Positions 1 through 6,380 of a stretch of DNA of 8,456 bases are shown here, in pieces (positions within the stretch are counted from its first letter, which is position 1; every line of letters begins with the position of its first letter). The stretch spans positions 1 to 8,456 of the forward strand of contig JAIECC010000423.1 in assembly GCA_029068665.1 (NCBI GenBank). Reading direction: 5' to 3'. The stretch comes from Lachnospiraceae bacterium (GTDB lineage Bacteria > Bacillota > Clostridia > Lachnospirales > Lachnospiraceae). Made by a program: the position numbers and the translations under genes. Below the pieces are notes generated by a model. The model was not told where the DNA came from. It did no database searches and was given only the letters and a program-made list of their open reading frames with translations.

Positions 1-600
1 CGAGGAAATCGGATATTTTAAAATTGTACTGAGCAATGCATAGGTCAGATTCATGCCATATTCATCAGAAAAAAAATGAAGCTTGCTAATCAGCCGAAGC
101 GCCTGAGCATTGCCTTCAAACTGGTAGAAGTCCTGTTTCATCTGTTCCGTCAGCATATCCTCCACCTTTTGTTCATAAAACATCAGTTCCGGCAGACGTT
201 CCCGAAACCACTGGCGGATTGCCGTTTCTCCAAAGTGGCCAAAGGGCGGATTGCCAATATCATGAATCAGTCCTGCACACTGCAGTACATTACACATATC
301 CTCTGCAATTCTCCGGTTAAATCCCGGATCCTTTCCGGCTGCCAGCAGGTTCTTTCCGATATTCTGTCCCAGAGACCGTGCAAAAGAGGATACCTCTAAG
401 GAATGGGTCAGCCTGGTCCGGATAAAATCACTTTTATCCAAAGGGAATACCTGGGTCTTATCCTGCAGTCTCCGAAAGGAGGCGCTGCCGATGATCCGCT
501 GATAATCCTTCTCATATTCTGTTCTCAAATCCCGTCCTCCGGCCGTACTGACCGGATACATTTTCCTTCTTCTCGGACAGAGTAATTGACTCCACTCCAT
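1..600 (-). CDS. dgt: dGTPase-type dNTP triphosphohydrolase (5' part; continues beyond left edge)
   Basis: HD-domain enzyme of the dGTPase family, which hydrolyses dGTP (or other dNTPs) to the nucleoside plus tripolyphosphate in the cytoplasm. The first 200 residues are visible and the frame is open to base 1. Family signatures in order: FRRLQDKTQVFPL (about 42-54), TRLTHSLEV with metal-ligand His66, GLIHDIGNPPFGHFGE with His113-Asp114, FEGNAQALRL (161-170) and a TYALLSTILKYP block (186-197). Family members are usually about 340-505 residues; the close fit of RLQDKTQVFPL to the Escherichia coli-type enzyme suggests the longer form, so about 60% may lie outside. The start is the ATG at 600, with AGGAG 8 bases upstream. 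An in-frame ATG at 621 has no good ribosome binding site and would place that AGGAG inside the gene. It starts 35 bases after the NlpC/P60 stop with no terminator between, so it is probably the second gene of that operon. Family is certain; exact nucleotide preference is not readable here. Confidence 0.93.
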   Translation of the reverse strand, partial: MEWSQLLCPRRRKMYPVSTAGGRDLRTEYEKDYQRIIGSASFRRLQDKTQVFPLDKSDFIRTRLTHSLEVSSFARSLGQNIGKNLLAAGKDPGFNRRIAEDMCNVLQCAGLIHDIGNPPFGHFGETAIRQWFRERLPELMFYEQKVEDMLTEQMKQDFYQFEGNAQALRLISKLHFFSDEYGMNLTYALLSTILKYPISS

Positions 601-635
601 GTCATGATCTCCTGTTTTCATTTTCTGCTGTCTGC

Positions 636-1712
636 TTAGTCCGTAATAATACGCCTTGCTCCATACGGGGTATCATAATATACACTGGACACAATAATAC
701 CGGTCCGGGAATCGCAGGCATGTACAATCTGACCATTCCCAATGTAAAGAGCAACATGATGAATGGTGCCGTTACTATAGGCATAGAACACCAGATCTCC
801 GGGCTGCAGCTGATTCACATCTACCGGTATCCCGTTGCTGTACTGAGCACGGGAGGAACGGTTCAAGGAATATCCGAAATTCTCATAGACCCGCATGGTA
901 AAGCCGGAACAATCCGTGCCGTTGGTCAGACTGGTTCCACCCCAGACATAGGAATTCCCTACAAACTGCAAGCCATAATTCACTATCTGCATCCGCTTTG
1001 TTGATGCCAGTTCGTCAATGGTAAATGCCGTTTTTGTACCAAAATGCACAGCCACAAATTCTGCTGAAACATAACCCACGGTTCCATTTTCCAAAGCCAC
1101 CTGAATCCAGCCTTCCTGCTCTTCTAATACTTCTAAATCCTGATTCTGCACCACCCGGTCCAAAATGGCAGAGTCCGTACTTGGCTCCTGCCGTACCATG
1201 AGTACATCTGCATTTACCGTTGCCACGGTACTGCACACCTGCTGGGCATAGGCACCTGCTGCATCATCGAATACCAGATAATCGTTACTGACATAACCAT
1301 CCACATTACCGGACTGGATTCTGGTCCAGCTTTCTCCCCGCTCTACCACATCTGCCAGAGAGCCTACTACCATTTTTCCTATGACCGCACCATCCAACCC
1401 GGGACTCTCCCGTACATTCAGAGAATTATCTACCACTGCCATACATTTCCCTGCATACTCCGGATAGCTTTCTTCCGGCATACTGCTTTCACCTAATACC
1501 TGTGACATATCAACAGATACTCCCAATTCATCATCAGAAAGCTTATCAATATAATTCTCCACGTCAAATGCAATTCCTGCTACAGCACTGCTGTCATATC
1601 GCCGTGCCGCCCCAACGTCTTTTGAGAACAGCAGACAGCCAAACAGAAGAAGAAGCATCCCTATGACCACCATACCAATTGGCTTAATTAAACACTTTCT
1701 TTGTCTATTCAT
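636..1712 (-). CDS. Secreted SH3b-SH3b-NlpC/P60 peptidoglycan endopeptidase
   Basis: A 358-residue exported cell-wall hydrolase, predicted to cut peptide stems of peptidoglycan (NlpC/P60 enzymes typically cleave D-gamma-Glu-diamino acid bonds). Domains: a basic N terminus and hydrophobic segment (about 11-29) ending near SKDVGA-A, a probable signal peptide or N-terminal anchor; a linker to about 88; SH3b 1 (about 90-148, NVRESPG and DGYVSNDYL); SH3b 2 (about 160-223, LMVRQEPSTDSAIL and GYVSAEFV); and NlpC/P60 (about 240-358). Catalytic residues are visible: Cys268 in TDCSGF, His319 in HHVALYIG and the third polar residue His331 in HACDS. The start is the ATG at 1712 with AAAGGA 7 bases upstream. 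An in-frame TTG at 1739 would extend it by 9 residues but lacks a ribosome binding site. LFGC at 23-26 resembles a lipobox only poorly, so I do not call a lipoprotein. It is transcribed from the promoter at 1751-1779 and is followed by the dgt gene. Confidence 0.92.
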   Translation of the reverse strand: MNRQRKCLIKPIGMVVIGMLLLLFGCLLFSKDVGAARRYDSSAVAGIAFDVENYIDKLSDDELGVSVDMSQVLGESSMPEESYPEYAGKCMAVVDNSLNVRESPGLDGAVIGKMVVGSLADVVERGESWTRIQSGNVDGYVSNDYLVFDDAAGAYAQQVCSTVATVNADVLMVRQEPSTDSAILDRVVQNQDLEVLEEQEGWIQVALENGTVGYVSAEFVAVHFGTKTAFTIDELASTKRMQIVNYGLQFVGNSYVWGGTSLTNGTDCSGFTMRVYENFGYSLNRSSRAQYSNGIPVDVNQLQPGDLVFYAYSNGTIHHVALYIGNGQIVHACDSRTGIIVSSVYYDTPYGARRIITD

Positions 1713-1750
1713 AATCCCATCCTTTGTAATTTCTTCCAAAGCTACTTTTT

Positions 1751-1779
1751 AGTATATCAAATTCAAAAGGTATATTCAA
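1751..1779 (-). promoter_or_regulatory. Sigma-A-like promoter of the NlpC/P60-dgt operon
   Basis: On the minus strand, TTGAAT (1779-1774) and TATACT (1756-1751) are separated by exactly 17 bases. This matches TTGACA at four of six positions and TATAAT at five of six. Predicted transcription start is near 1744, leaving a leader of about 30 bases before the ATG at 1712. The -35 element lies within a direct repeat of ATTCAAA (plus-strand positions 1761-1767 and 1774-1780). Confidence 0.6.
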
Positions 1780-1791
1780 ATCTAAAATGCA

Positions 1792-1797
1792 TATAAT
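1792..1797 (+). promoter_or_regulatory. -10 element of the superoxide dismutase promoter
   Basis: A perfect TATAAT lies 36 bases before the sod ATG, which puts transcription start near 1804 with a leader of about 30 bases. No good TTGACA-like element is found 16-18 bases upstream (the position holds GGTATA), so the promoter may depend on an activator or on near-extended -10 contacts (TG two bases upstream of the hexamer). Its -35 zone overlaps the -35 element of the divergent NlpC/P60 promoter. Confidence 0.45.
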
Positions 1798-1833
1798 ACC
1801 AGCATAAAGCAATGAGAAAGTGAGGTATTAGAA

Positions 1834-2454
1834 ATGAAAGAAACTTTTCCTTTTCAGGTAGAGCCCCTTCCCTATCCATATAACGGTCTGGAACCCGCCA
1901 TCAGTAAAGAAACTCTGGAATTCCATCATGACAAGCACTACAAAACCTATGTGGATAATCTAAATGGAATCCTGGCTGATTTTCCCAAACTGCAGGATAT
2001 GACACTGGAGTATTTATTAATTCACCTGGAGGACCTTCCGGCAGATATTCAGACCGGCATCCGCAACAACGGTGGAGGTGTATATAATCATCAGCTGTAT
2101 TTTCGATGCATGCAGGGTGATGGCTTCTCCATGCCAGAGGGCGATCTGGCAAATGCCATCCATAGGGACTTTGAATCTGTTGACAATTTCAACCGGGTAA
2201 TCACCAACGCCGCCGTCAAGCAATTCGGTTCCGGATATGCCTGGCTGGTGTGTGAAAACGGAAAGCTTTCTGTTCTAAGTACTGCGAATCAGGAAACTCC
2301 AATCAGTGATTCCAAACACCCGCTTTTGTGTATCGACGTATGGGAACATGCATATTATCTGCAATATCAAAACCGTCGTGCTGATTACATTGCAAACTGG
2401 CTGAATCTTATCAATTGGGAATATGTAGACTGCCTGTATCGGACTGCTAACTAA
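1834..2454 (+). CDS. sodA: Superoxide dismutase, Mn/Fe family (Mn-like residues)
   Basis: A 206-residue cytoplasmic superoxide dismutase converting superoxide to oxygen and hydrogen peroxide. The length is typical of the family. All four metal ligands are present: His31 (FHHDKHY), His86 (VYNHQLYF), Asp168 and His172 (DVWEHAYYLQYQNRR). The gateway Tyr39 is also present. Residues that usually separate metal types point to manganese: glycine at the position of the Fe-enzyme Gln69 (RNNGGG, 77-82) and Gln153 in STANQETP, where Mn enzymes carry the active-site Gln. Two second-shell positions are unusual: Val83 where Mn enzymes commonly have His, and Phe90 where Trp follows the second His ligand in the E. 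coli enzymes. Start ATG at 1834 with GAGG 8 bases upstream; no signal peptide. Single-gene transcription unit, divergent from the NlpC/P60 gene and convergent with the nitroreductase operon. Its likely role is oxygen tolerance in an anaerobe. Metal specificity is an inference. Confidence 0.95.
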   Translation: MKETFPFQVEPLPYPYNGLEPAISKETLEFHHDKHYKTYVDNLNGILADFPKLQDMTLEYLLIHLEDLPADIQTGIRNNGGGVYNHQLYFRCMQGDGFSMPEGDLANAIHRDFESVDNFNRVITNAAVKQFGSGYAWLVCENGKLSVLSTANQETPISDSKHPLLCIDVWEHAYYLQYQNRRADYIANWLNLINWEYVDCLYRTAN

Positions 2455-2476
2455 TCTGATTCAGGGTAAGATTAAA

Positions 2477-2539
2477 ACAAGGCTTACTCCTTCTTTCTTA
2501 TCATTTATCATCTAAATGTAAATCAGGAATAAGCCTTGT
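2477..2539 (-). terminator. Compound inverted repeat, probable terminator of the nitroreductase-end operon
   Basis: Left arm ACAAGGCTTACTCC (2477-2490) pairs with right arm GGAATAAGCCTTGT (2526-2539) over 14 positions with one C-A mismatch. The 35-base interior holds a second hairpin, CATTTA (2502-2507) with TAAATG (2513-2518). On the minus strand the stem is followed directly by TTTTAATCTT, a U-tract that suits termination of the operon ending at 2566. On the plus strand the following sequence is AT-rich but lacks a clean T run, so it may stop the sod transcript less efficiently. The loop is longer than in a standard intrinsic terminator. Confidence 0.6.
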
Positions 2540-2565
2540 ATATATTCATGATTGCCTGCTGCATC

Positions 2566-3108
2566 TTATACATAAGAAAGTAACTCTGATACTTCCTTTC
2601 GCTTTGGTGCTTCCGGCTGCAGAGACGGATATCCAAGTCCTACCAGCGCAGCAATCTGCTGCCCATCCGGAACTTCAATCACTCTTCCGATTTTTTCCTC
2701 ATCAAAGATTCCCATAATAACGGAACCTACCCCTTTTTCATGGGCTGCCAGACAAAAGGTTTGAGTTGCGATTCCTGCATCGAACATCTCCCACCGGTCT
2801 TCCTTAGACGTGGTATAGGAGCCATCCTTTTCATAACCGGAACGGTTCTTTACCATGGTAACCACAAGCAAAGCCGCACAATTATTCAATGTTTTGGTAT
2901 TATATTCAAAGCCCAGCACACACTCCTCTGCAATTGCGTGGATTTTTTCTTTATCCTCTACCACAATATATCGGGTAATCTGGGTATTTTTCCACGACGG
3001 AGCATACGCTGCTGCACCAACGATTTCTTCCAGCACTTCGTGCGGGATTGGTTTTTCCTGAAATGCCCGACAGCTTCTTCTTGTTTTAATGCAATCCATA
3101 ACTTCCAT
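2566..3108 (-). CDS. Nitroreductase-family FMN oxidoreductase
   Basis: A 180-residue FMN-dependent oxidoreductase of the nitroreductase fold, acting in the cytoplasm with NAD(P)H on an unidentified electron acceptor (quinone, nitro compound or similar). Visible features: FMN-phosphate-binding KTRRSCRAF (8-16), APSWKNTQ (36-43, the family's APSxxNxQ block), the central helix DAGIATQTFCLAAHEKGVGS (110-129), VGLGYP (156-161) and a basic PKRK tail element (168-171) typical of the family. The start is the ATG at 3108 with AAGGGG 7 bases upstream; a GTG at 3147 inside dusB has no such site. It begins 2 bases after the dusB stop, so its ribosome binding site lies in the last codons of dusB and translation is probably coupled. 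It is the last gene before the inverted repeat at 2477-2539. The substrate cannot be read from the sequence. Confidence 0.9.
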   Translation of the reverse strand: MEVMDCIKTRRSCRAFQEKPIPHEVLEEIVGAAAYAPSWKNTQITRYIVVEDKEKIHAIAEECVLGFEYNTKTLNNCAALLVVTMVKNRSGYEKDGSYTTSKEDRWEMFDAGIATQTFCLAAHEKGVGSVIMGIFDEEKIGRVIEVPDGQQIAALVGLGYPSLQPEAPKRKEVSELLSYV

Positions 3109-3110
3109 AA

Positions 3111-4097
3111 CTATTCCCCTTTCTGCTCTTTCTGCTCTTCCTGCCACTTTTGCAGCACGGCTTCCAGTTCTTCTCTGGACTCCATTTCATTTACTATCCC
3201 CCGAATCTTTGTGGAATTAGGATATCCGGTAGTATACCAGGACACATGCTTTCGCATTTCACGCAGTCCTGTATATTCTCCCTTAAATGTAATCATCATG
3301 TCCAGATGCCGCAAAATCATAGCCACCACTTCGGATACCGGCGGTTTTTCCTGTATGGTTCCGGACTGCAGTGCTTCCTTAATCTGACGAAATATCCAGG
3401 GATTTCCCTTTGCTCCCCGTCCAATCATAAATGCATCACAATTGGTTTCAGCCTTCATTCGCAATGCATCTTCGGCTGTCAAAATATCACCGTTGCCAAT
3501 CACCGGAATGGATACAGCTTCCTTTACCTGACGAATAATATCCCAATCCGCGGAGCCGGCATAATACTGGGTACGGGTTCGTCCGTGAACGGCAACCGCT
3601 GCTGCTCCATTCTCTTCCACAACCTTTGCAACTTCTACCGCATTGACATGTTCTTCGTCGATTCCCTTTCGAATTTTTACCGTAATCGGAATCTGAACCG
3701 CCTGGGTCATGGCATGGATGATTTCTCCTGCCAGCTTCGGATTCTTCATTAATGCAGAGCCTTCCCCATTATTGAATACCTTGGGTACCGGACAACCCAT
3801 ATTCACATCCACAAAATCAAACCCGATCTCCTCCACCCGCTTTGCCATTTCTCCCAACAAATGGGGGTCCGAACCAAATAGCTGCAGACCAATGGGCGAC
3901 TCCCCCGGGTCCATGGTCAGGAGCGGAATCGTATTCTTGTTATTATAATACATGGCTTTAGCACTTACCATTTCCGTATATAATATATCGCATCCCTGCT
4001 CCTTACAAAGCAGCCGGAAAGGAAGGTCCGTAACCCCTGCCATTGGTGCCAGTATCAACTTATTCTGAATATCAATGCTTCCGATTTTCGCCGACAT
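3111..4097 (-). CDS. dusB: tRNA-dihydrouridine synthase (DusB/NifR3 type)
   Basis: A 328-residue flavoenzyme that reduces uridine to dihydrouridine in tRNA, using FMN and NAD(P)H. The TIM-barrel portion shows LAPMAGVTDLPFR (16-28), EMVSAKAM (42-49), VNMGCPVPKVF with catalytic Cys102, NGEGSALM (110-117), TVKIRKG with Lys141, VAVHGRTRTQYYAG with His171, the FMN-phosphate-binding GNGDI (201-205) and MIGRGAKGNPWIF (224-236). The C-terminal helical domain follows. Length is normal for bacterial DusB. The ATG at 4097 is 2 bases after the coaX stop, with AGGG inside the last coaX codons as ribosome binding site; the nitroreductase begins 2 bases after its own stop. The NifR3/DusB subgroup is assigned from overall motif style. 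The modified tRNA position cannot be read here. Confidence 0.95.
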   Translation of the reverse strand: MSAKIGSIDIQNKLILAPMAGVTDLPFRLLCKEQGCDILYTEMVSAKAMYYNNKNTIPLLTMDPGESPIGLQLFGSDPHLLGEMAKRVEEIGFDFVDVNMGCPVPKVFNNGEGSALMKNPKLAGEIIHAMTQAVQIPITVKIRKGIDEEHVNAVEVAKVVEENGAAAVAVHGRTRTQYYAGSADWDIIRQVKEAVSIPVIGNGDILTAEDALRMKAETNCDAFMIGRGAKGNPWIFRQIKEALQSGTIQEKPPVSEVVAMILRHLDMMITFKGEYTGLREMRKHVSWYTTGYPNSTKIRGIVNEMESREELEAVLQKWQEEQKEQKGE

Positions 4098-4099
4098 CC

Positions 4100-4870
4100 C
4101 TATCGTCCCTGCTTTTCGTATATTAATTTTAATCCTTTTAGGGTCAGGTCTGAATCATAAACATCTATGGCATCGGTCTCCTTAGAAATAATCTTACCGA
4201 GACCGCCGGTTGCAACTACCTTCATTTCCTTCAGACCAGCTTCCTCTTTCATCCTGCGGATAATGTATTCTGTCTGACCAATACAGCCGTAAATCAGTCC
4301 GGCCTGCATACTGGTAACTGTATTTTTAGCCAGAATGCTTTCCGGCTTTCGTATTTCGATTTCCGGCAGCTTTGCTGCGTTGTTCCACAATGCATTTGCC
4401 GATATTCGAATTCCCGGTGATGTAACACCGGCCACCAGACTGCCATCTGCCAGAACCAGGTCATGAGTAGTAGCAGTTCCAAAATCAATCACTAATACCG
4501 GTCCTCCATACAATTCATATGCTGCCACGGCATCCACGATCCGGTCTGCTCCCATTTCTCTTGGATTCTCTGTGGCAAGCTTGATGCCGGTTCGGATTCC
4601 GGGGCCTACAATAATAGGCTTCACATGAAAATATTTTAAGATACCGCTGGTCAGGGAATGCATAACATCCGGAACCACCGATGCTATAATGACTGCTTTA
4701 ATTTCCTTGCTGTCTACCTTTCTGGCGGTCAGCAAATCCGTAAGAAATATGCCATATTCATCTGAGGTTCTGGGAATCTTAGTGGTCATTCGAAAGGTAC
4801 CCTTGATGGTATCTTCGTCAAATAATCCGATTGTAATATTGGAATTCCCTACATCAATTGTTACTAACAT
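4100..4870 (-). CDS. coaX: Type III pantothenate kinase
   Basis: A 256-residue cytoplasmic enzyme that phosphorylates pantothenate, the first step of coenzyme A synthesis. The type III form needs a monovalent cation and is not feedback-inhibited by CoA. It has the actin-like ASKHA fold signatures: the ATP-phosphate loop IDVGNSNITIG (5-15), GADRIVDA (107-114) with catalytic Asp109, VIDFGTATTHDL (127-138), GVTSPGIRIS (a block near 149-158) and VVATGGLGKII near the C terminus. Length is standard for CoaX. Start ATG at 4870 with a strong AAGGAG 7 bases upstream. It follows the Dabb gene by 58 bases and precedes dusB by 2 bases. A coaX-dus pairing is a familiar arrangement in Firmicutes (recalled, not searched). 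Confidence 0.96.
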   Translation of the reverse strand: MLVTIDVGNSNITIGLFDEDTIKGTFRMTTKIPRTSDEYGIFLTDLLTARKVDSKEIKAVIIASVVPDVMHSLTSGILKYFHVKPIIVGPGIRTGIKLATENPREMGADRIVDAVAAYELYGGPVLVIDFGTATTHDLVLADGSLVAGVTSPGIRISANALWNNAAKLPEIEIRKPESILAKNTVTSMQAGLIYGCIGQTEYIIRRMKEEAGLKEMKVVATGGLGKIISKETDAIDVYDSDLTLKGLKLIYEKQGR

Positions 4871-4928
4871 ACTGCCTCTCCTTAAACCTGCTTTTTATTC
4901 CTCCCGAATTCGTTCCGCTGCTGACATT

Positions 4929-5231
4929 TTATATTTCATAATCCACACAGCTGCGGCTGGTCTTCACCTTCCCAATCTCTTCTGATACTGCCAGATGAGC
5001 CGGATGAATGGTATACATAGCACAATCCTCAATAGAATCAAAATCCGCAATTAATACTAATTGTGCATTATCTTCCGGTGCCTGCTCACTATTCACTCCT
5101 ACTTCCATCCTCTTCAAAAACGGTATCTGCCCCGGCAGAGCCATCAGCTTTTCAGCAAGCCGCTTTGCCTCCTGATTGGGTGTCAGTTCACCATTCCCAC
5201 GAATTCCAAATACAACAACATGACGTATCAT
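4929..5231 (-). CDS. Dabb-domain (stress-responsive A/B barrel) small protein
   Basis: A 100-residue single-domain protein of the dimeric alpha-beta barrel (Dabb, ferredoxin-like) family. Typical features: N-terminal strand MIRHVVVFGI with the family His at residue 4, a helix around 18-32, a strand-rich middle (EVGVNSEQAPEDNAQLVLIA), DFDSIEDCAMYTIHPAHLAV (63-82) with the HPxH element at 76-79, and the closing strand SRSCVDYEI. Family members form barrel dimers; some bind small hydrophobic ligands or act as cyclases, and most bacterial ones have no known job. The start is the ATG at 5231 with AGGAGG 8 bases upstream; the frame is open 20 codons further up but without a better start. It lies 28 bases downstream of the conserved protein at 5260-5604 and 58 bases upstream of coaX, in the same operon. 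Family is clear; biochemical role unknown. Confidence 0.85.
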   Translation of the reverse strand: MIRHVVVFGIRGNGELTPNQEAKRLAEKLMALPGQIPFLKRMEVGVNSEQAPEDNAQLVLIADFDSIEDCAMYTIHPAHLAVSEEIGKVKTSRSCVDYEI

Positions 5232-5259
5232 TGTCTTTACCTCCTTATCATTATTATAC

Positions 5260-5604
5260 TTAGTCCTGTAAGGAAACCGCTTCCTCCCCAAGAAAGAATA
5301 CCTTATAATAGGTTTCCAACGCTTCTAACAATTCCTTCCGTTCTTCCCGAATCTGCTTAATCTTTAATGCGCTGCCAATATCGTCAAATAATAAATCCCC
5401 TTCGTTGGCAGCAGTAATGAAGTTCAGATTACCGGCAGAATCAAATTCCAGAGTCAGTATACCGCCAATATCCTCTGTATACAATACACACATAATCTGC
5501 AATTCCCGTTGAATCGGTGCGGGAAGATTTTCAAAATCCTCATTCAAATAGTATTTTTCTTCATATTTTGAAGCTACACATAAAATTACGTTTTCCTGGT
5601 ACAT
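5260..5604 (-). CDS. Conserved small Clostridia protein (resembles DUF6145)
   Basis: A 114-residue soluble, acidic protein with no signal peptide, membrane segment or recognisable catalytic motif. From memory it resembles the Clostridia family DUF6145; I could not confirm this by a search. Visible features: MYQENVILCVASKYEEKYYL at the N terminus, a strand-rich middle with IMCVLYTEDIGGILTLEFD (37-55), an aromatic/acidic turn LLFDDIGSAL (71-80), then a charged helix KIKQIREERKELLEALETYY (81-100) and a short tail. This suggests a small alpha/beta domain with a C-terminal helix that might mediate binding. The start is the ATG at 5604 with AGGAGG 5 bases upstream; upstream in-frame starts overlap lepB and have weaker sites. 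It lies 26 bases after lepB and 28 bases before the Dabb gene. Function unknown. Confidence 0.82.
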   Translation of the reverse strand: MYQENVILCVASKYEEKYYLNEDFENLPAPIQRELQIMCVLYTEDIGGILTLEFDSAGNLNFITAANEGDLLFDDIGSALKIKQIREERKELLEALETYYKVFFLGEEAVSLQD

Positions 5605-5630
5605 AGCTGCCTCCTGCATCTGCGTTAAGA

Positions 5631-6341
5631 TTATGATTCTGCCCAAAAGCGGATCGGCTGATTCCACTTCAGATACCATCCATTCTTCCCTAAGGAATAC
5701 CGGAACATATAGCGGGCATATATCTCATCCCCAGGTACAAATGTGCTGTTCCAGTATCGGGAATCAGCAGAATTTTCCCGATTATCTCCCATAACAAAAT
5801 AGCTGTTTTCCGGCACAATCCATGTATTCACTCCGGTGTATAGCTCTGTTGTTATGCCCTGGGTGTAATCATCCGTAATTCTTTTTTCATTTACATAAAC
5901 ACCATCCTCACGGATTTCAACCAGATCCCCGGGACAACCAATCACACGTTTTACCATGAATTCATTATACTCTTCACTCCAGAAGATAATAATTTCACCA
6001 TATGTGGGAGTTTGAAACCAATACACCAGCCGGCTTCCCATAATCCGGTCTCCGGTTAAAATCGTATTCTCCATGGACCCGGAAGGTACTTCAGCATGAA
6101 AAAATACGACCTGGGTTAATACCAGTGCAATTAGTATTCCATATAATACCGGAAGGACAAAAGAAGAAATAAAGGACAGGAACCTTCTAAACGGCTTCAC
6201 AACTTCCTCCGGTTCCTCCTGCTCCTCTGCTGAATAGTGCTGCTCCATGGCATTTTGTGCATTGTTCAGAAGGGTTTCAATTTCCTCATCCACCGATTCG
6301 TCCATAAGGATATGCCTTTTTATTTGTTCTTTCACATTCAT
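5631..6341 (-). CDS. lepB: Signal peptidase I with acidic N-terminal extension
   Basis: A 236-residue membrane-bound type I signal peptidase that removes signal peptides from Sec/Tat-exported proteins outside the membrane. One membrane segment is seen (about 60-81), as in Gram-positive enzymes. Catalytic Ser89 lies in VPSGSMENTI just outside the membrane and catalytic Lys131 in MVKRVIGCPGD; later conserved boxes are VMGDNRENSADSRYW (183-197) and VPGDEIYARYMFR. Before the membrane segment is an unusually long cytoplasmic region of about 55 residues rich in Glu (for example SAEEQEEPEEVVKP, 37-50). The ATG at 6341 has only a weak ribosome binding site. The in-frame ATG at 6305 (residue 13) has AAAAGG 9 bases upstream and may be the true start, giving 224 residues. 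It is 39 bases after the Rossmann-protein gene and 26 before the small conserved gene. Confidence 0.95.
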   Translation of the reverse strand: MNVKEQIKRHILMDESVDEEIETLLNNAQNAMEQHYSAEEQEEPEEVVKPFRRFLSFISSFVLPVLYGILIALVLTQVVFFHAEVPSGSMENTILTGDRIMGSRLVYWFQTPTYGEIIIFWSEEYNEFMVKRVIGCPGDLVEIREDGVYVNEKRITDDYTQGITTELYTGVNTWIVPENSYFVMGDNRENSADSRYWNSTFVPGDEIYARYMFRYSLGKNGWYLKWNQPIRFWAES

Positions 6342-6380
6342 AATCCGTCATTTCCAATCTATATACTCATTACAGCCTGA

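Noticed and set aside
76..585. Plus-strand open frames over the dgt region
   Set aside because: The minus strand carries a clear dGTPase with catalytic motifs. The plus-strand frames have no recognisable domains and are shadows.
2452..2474. Short inverted pair AATCT/AGATT just after the sod stop
   Set aside because: Only five base pairs with an 11-13 base loop and no T tract, so too weak to call a terminator.
2740..3752. Long plus-strand open frames (about 200 codons each) opposite the nitroreductase and dusB genes
   Set aside because: Both lie antisense to genes with intact motifs, are rich in Cys, His, Phe and Ser as reverse-complement shadows usually are, and lack convincing start sites.
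4895..4927. Ten-codon open frame (MSAAERIREE) between the Dabb gene stop and coaX
   Set aside because: It has no ribosome binding site of its own beyond the end of the Dabb gene, is very short, and contains the purine-rich approach to coaX. Chance is the simplest reading.
5253..5258. Perfect minus-strand TATAAT just upstream of the Dabb gene
   Set aside because: No -35-like hexamer lies 15-18 bases upstream, and a start here would fall almost on the ribosome binding site. It is probably chance in an AT-rich gap.
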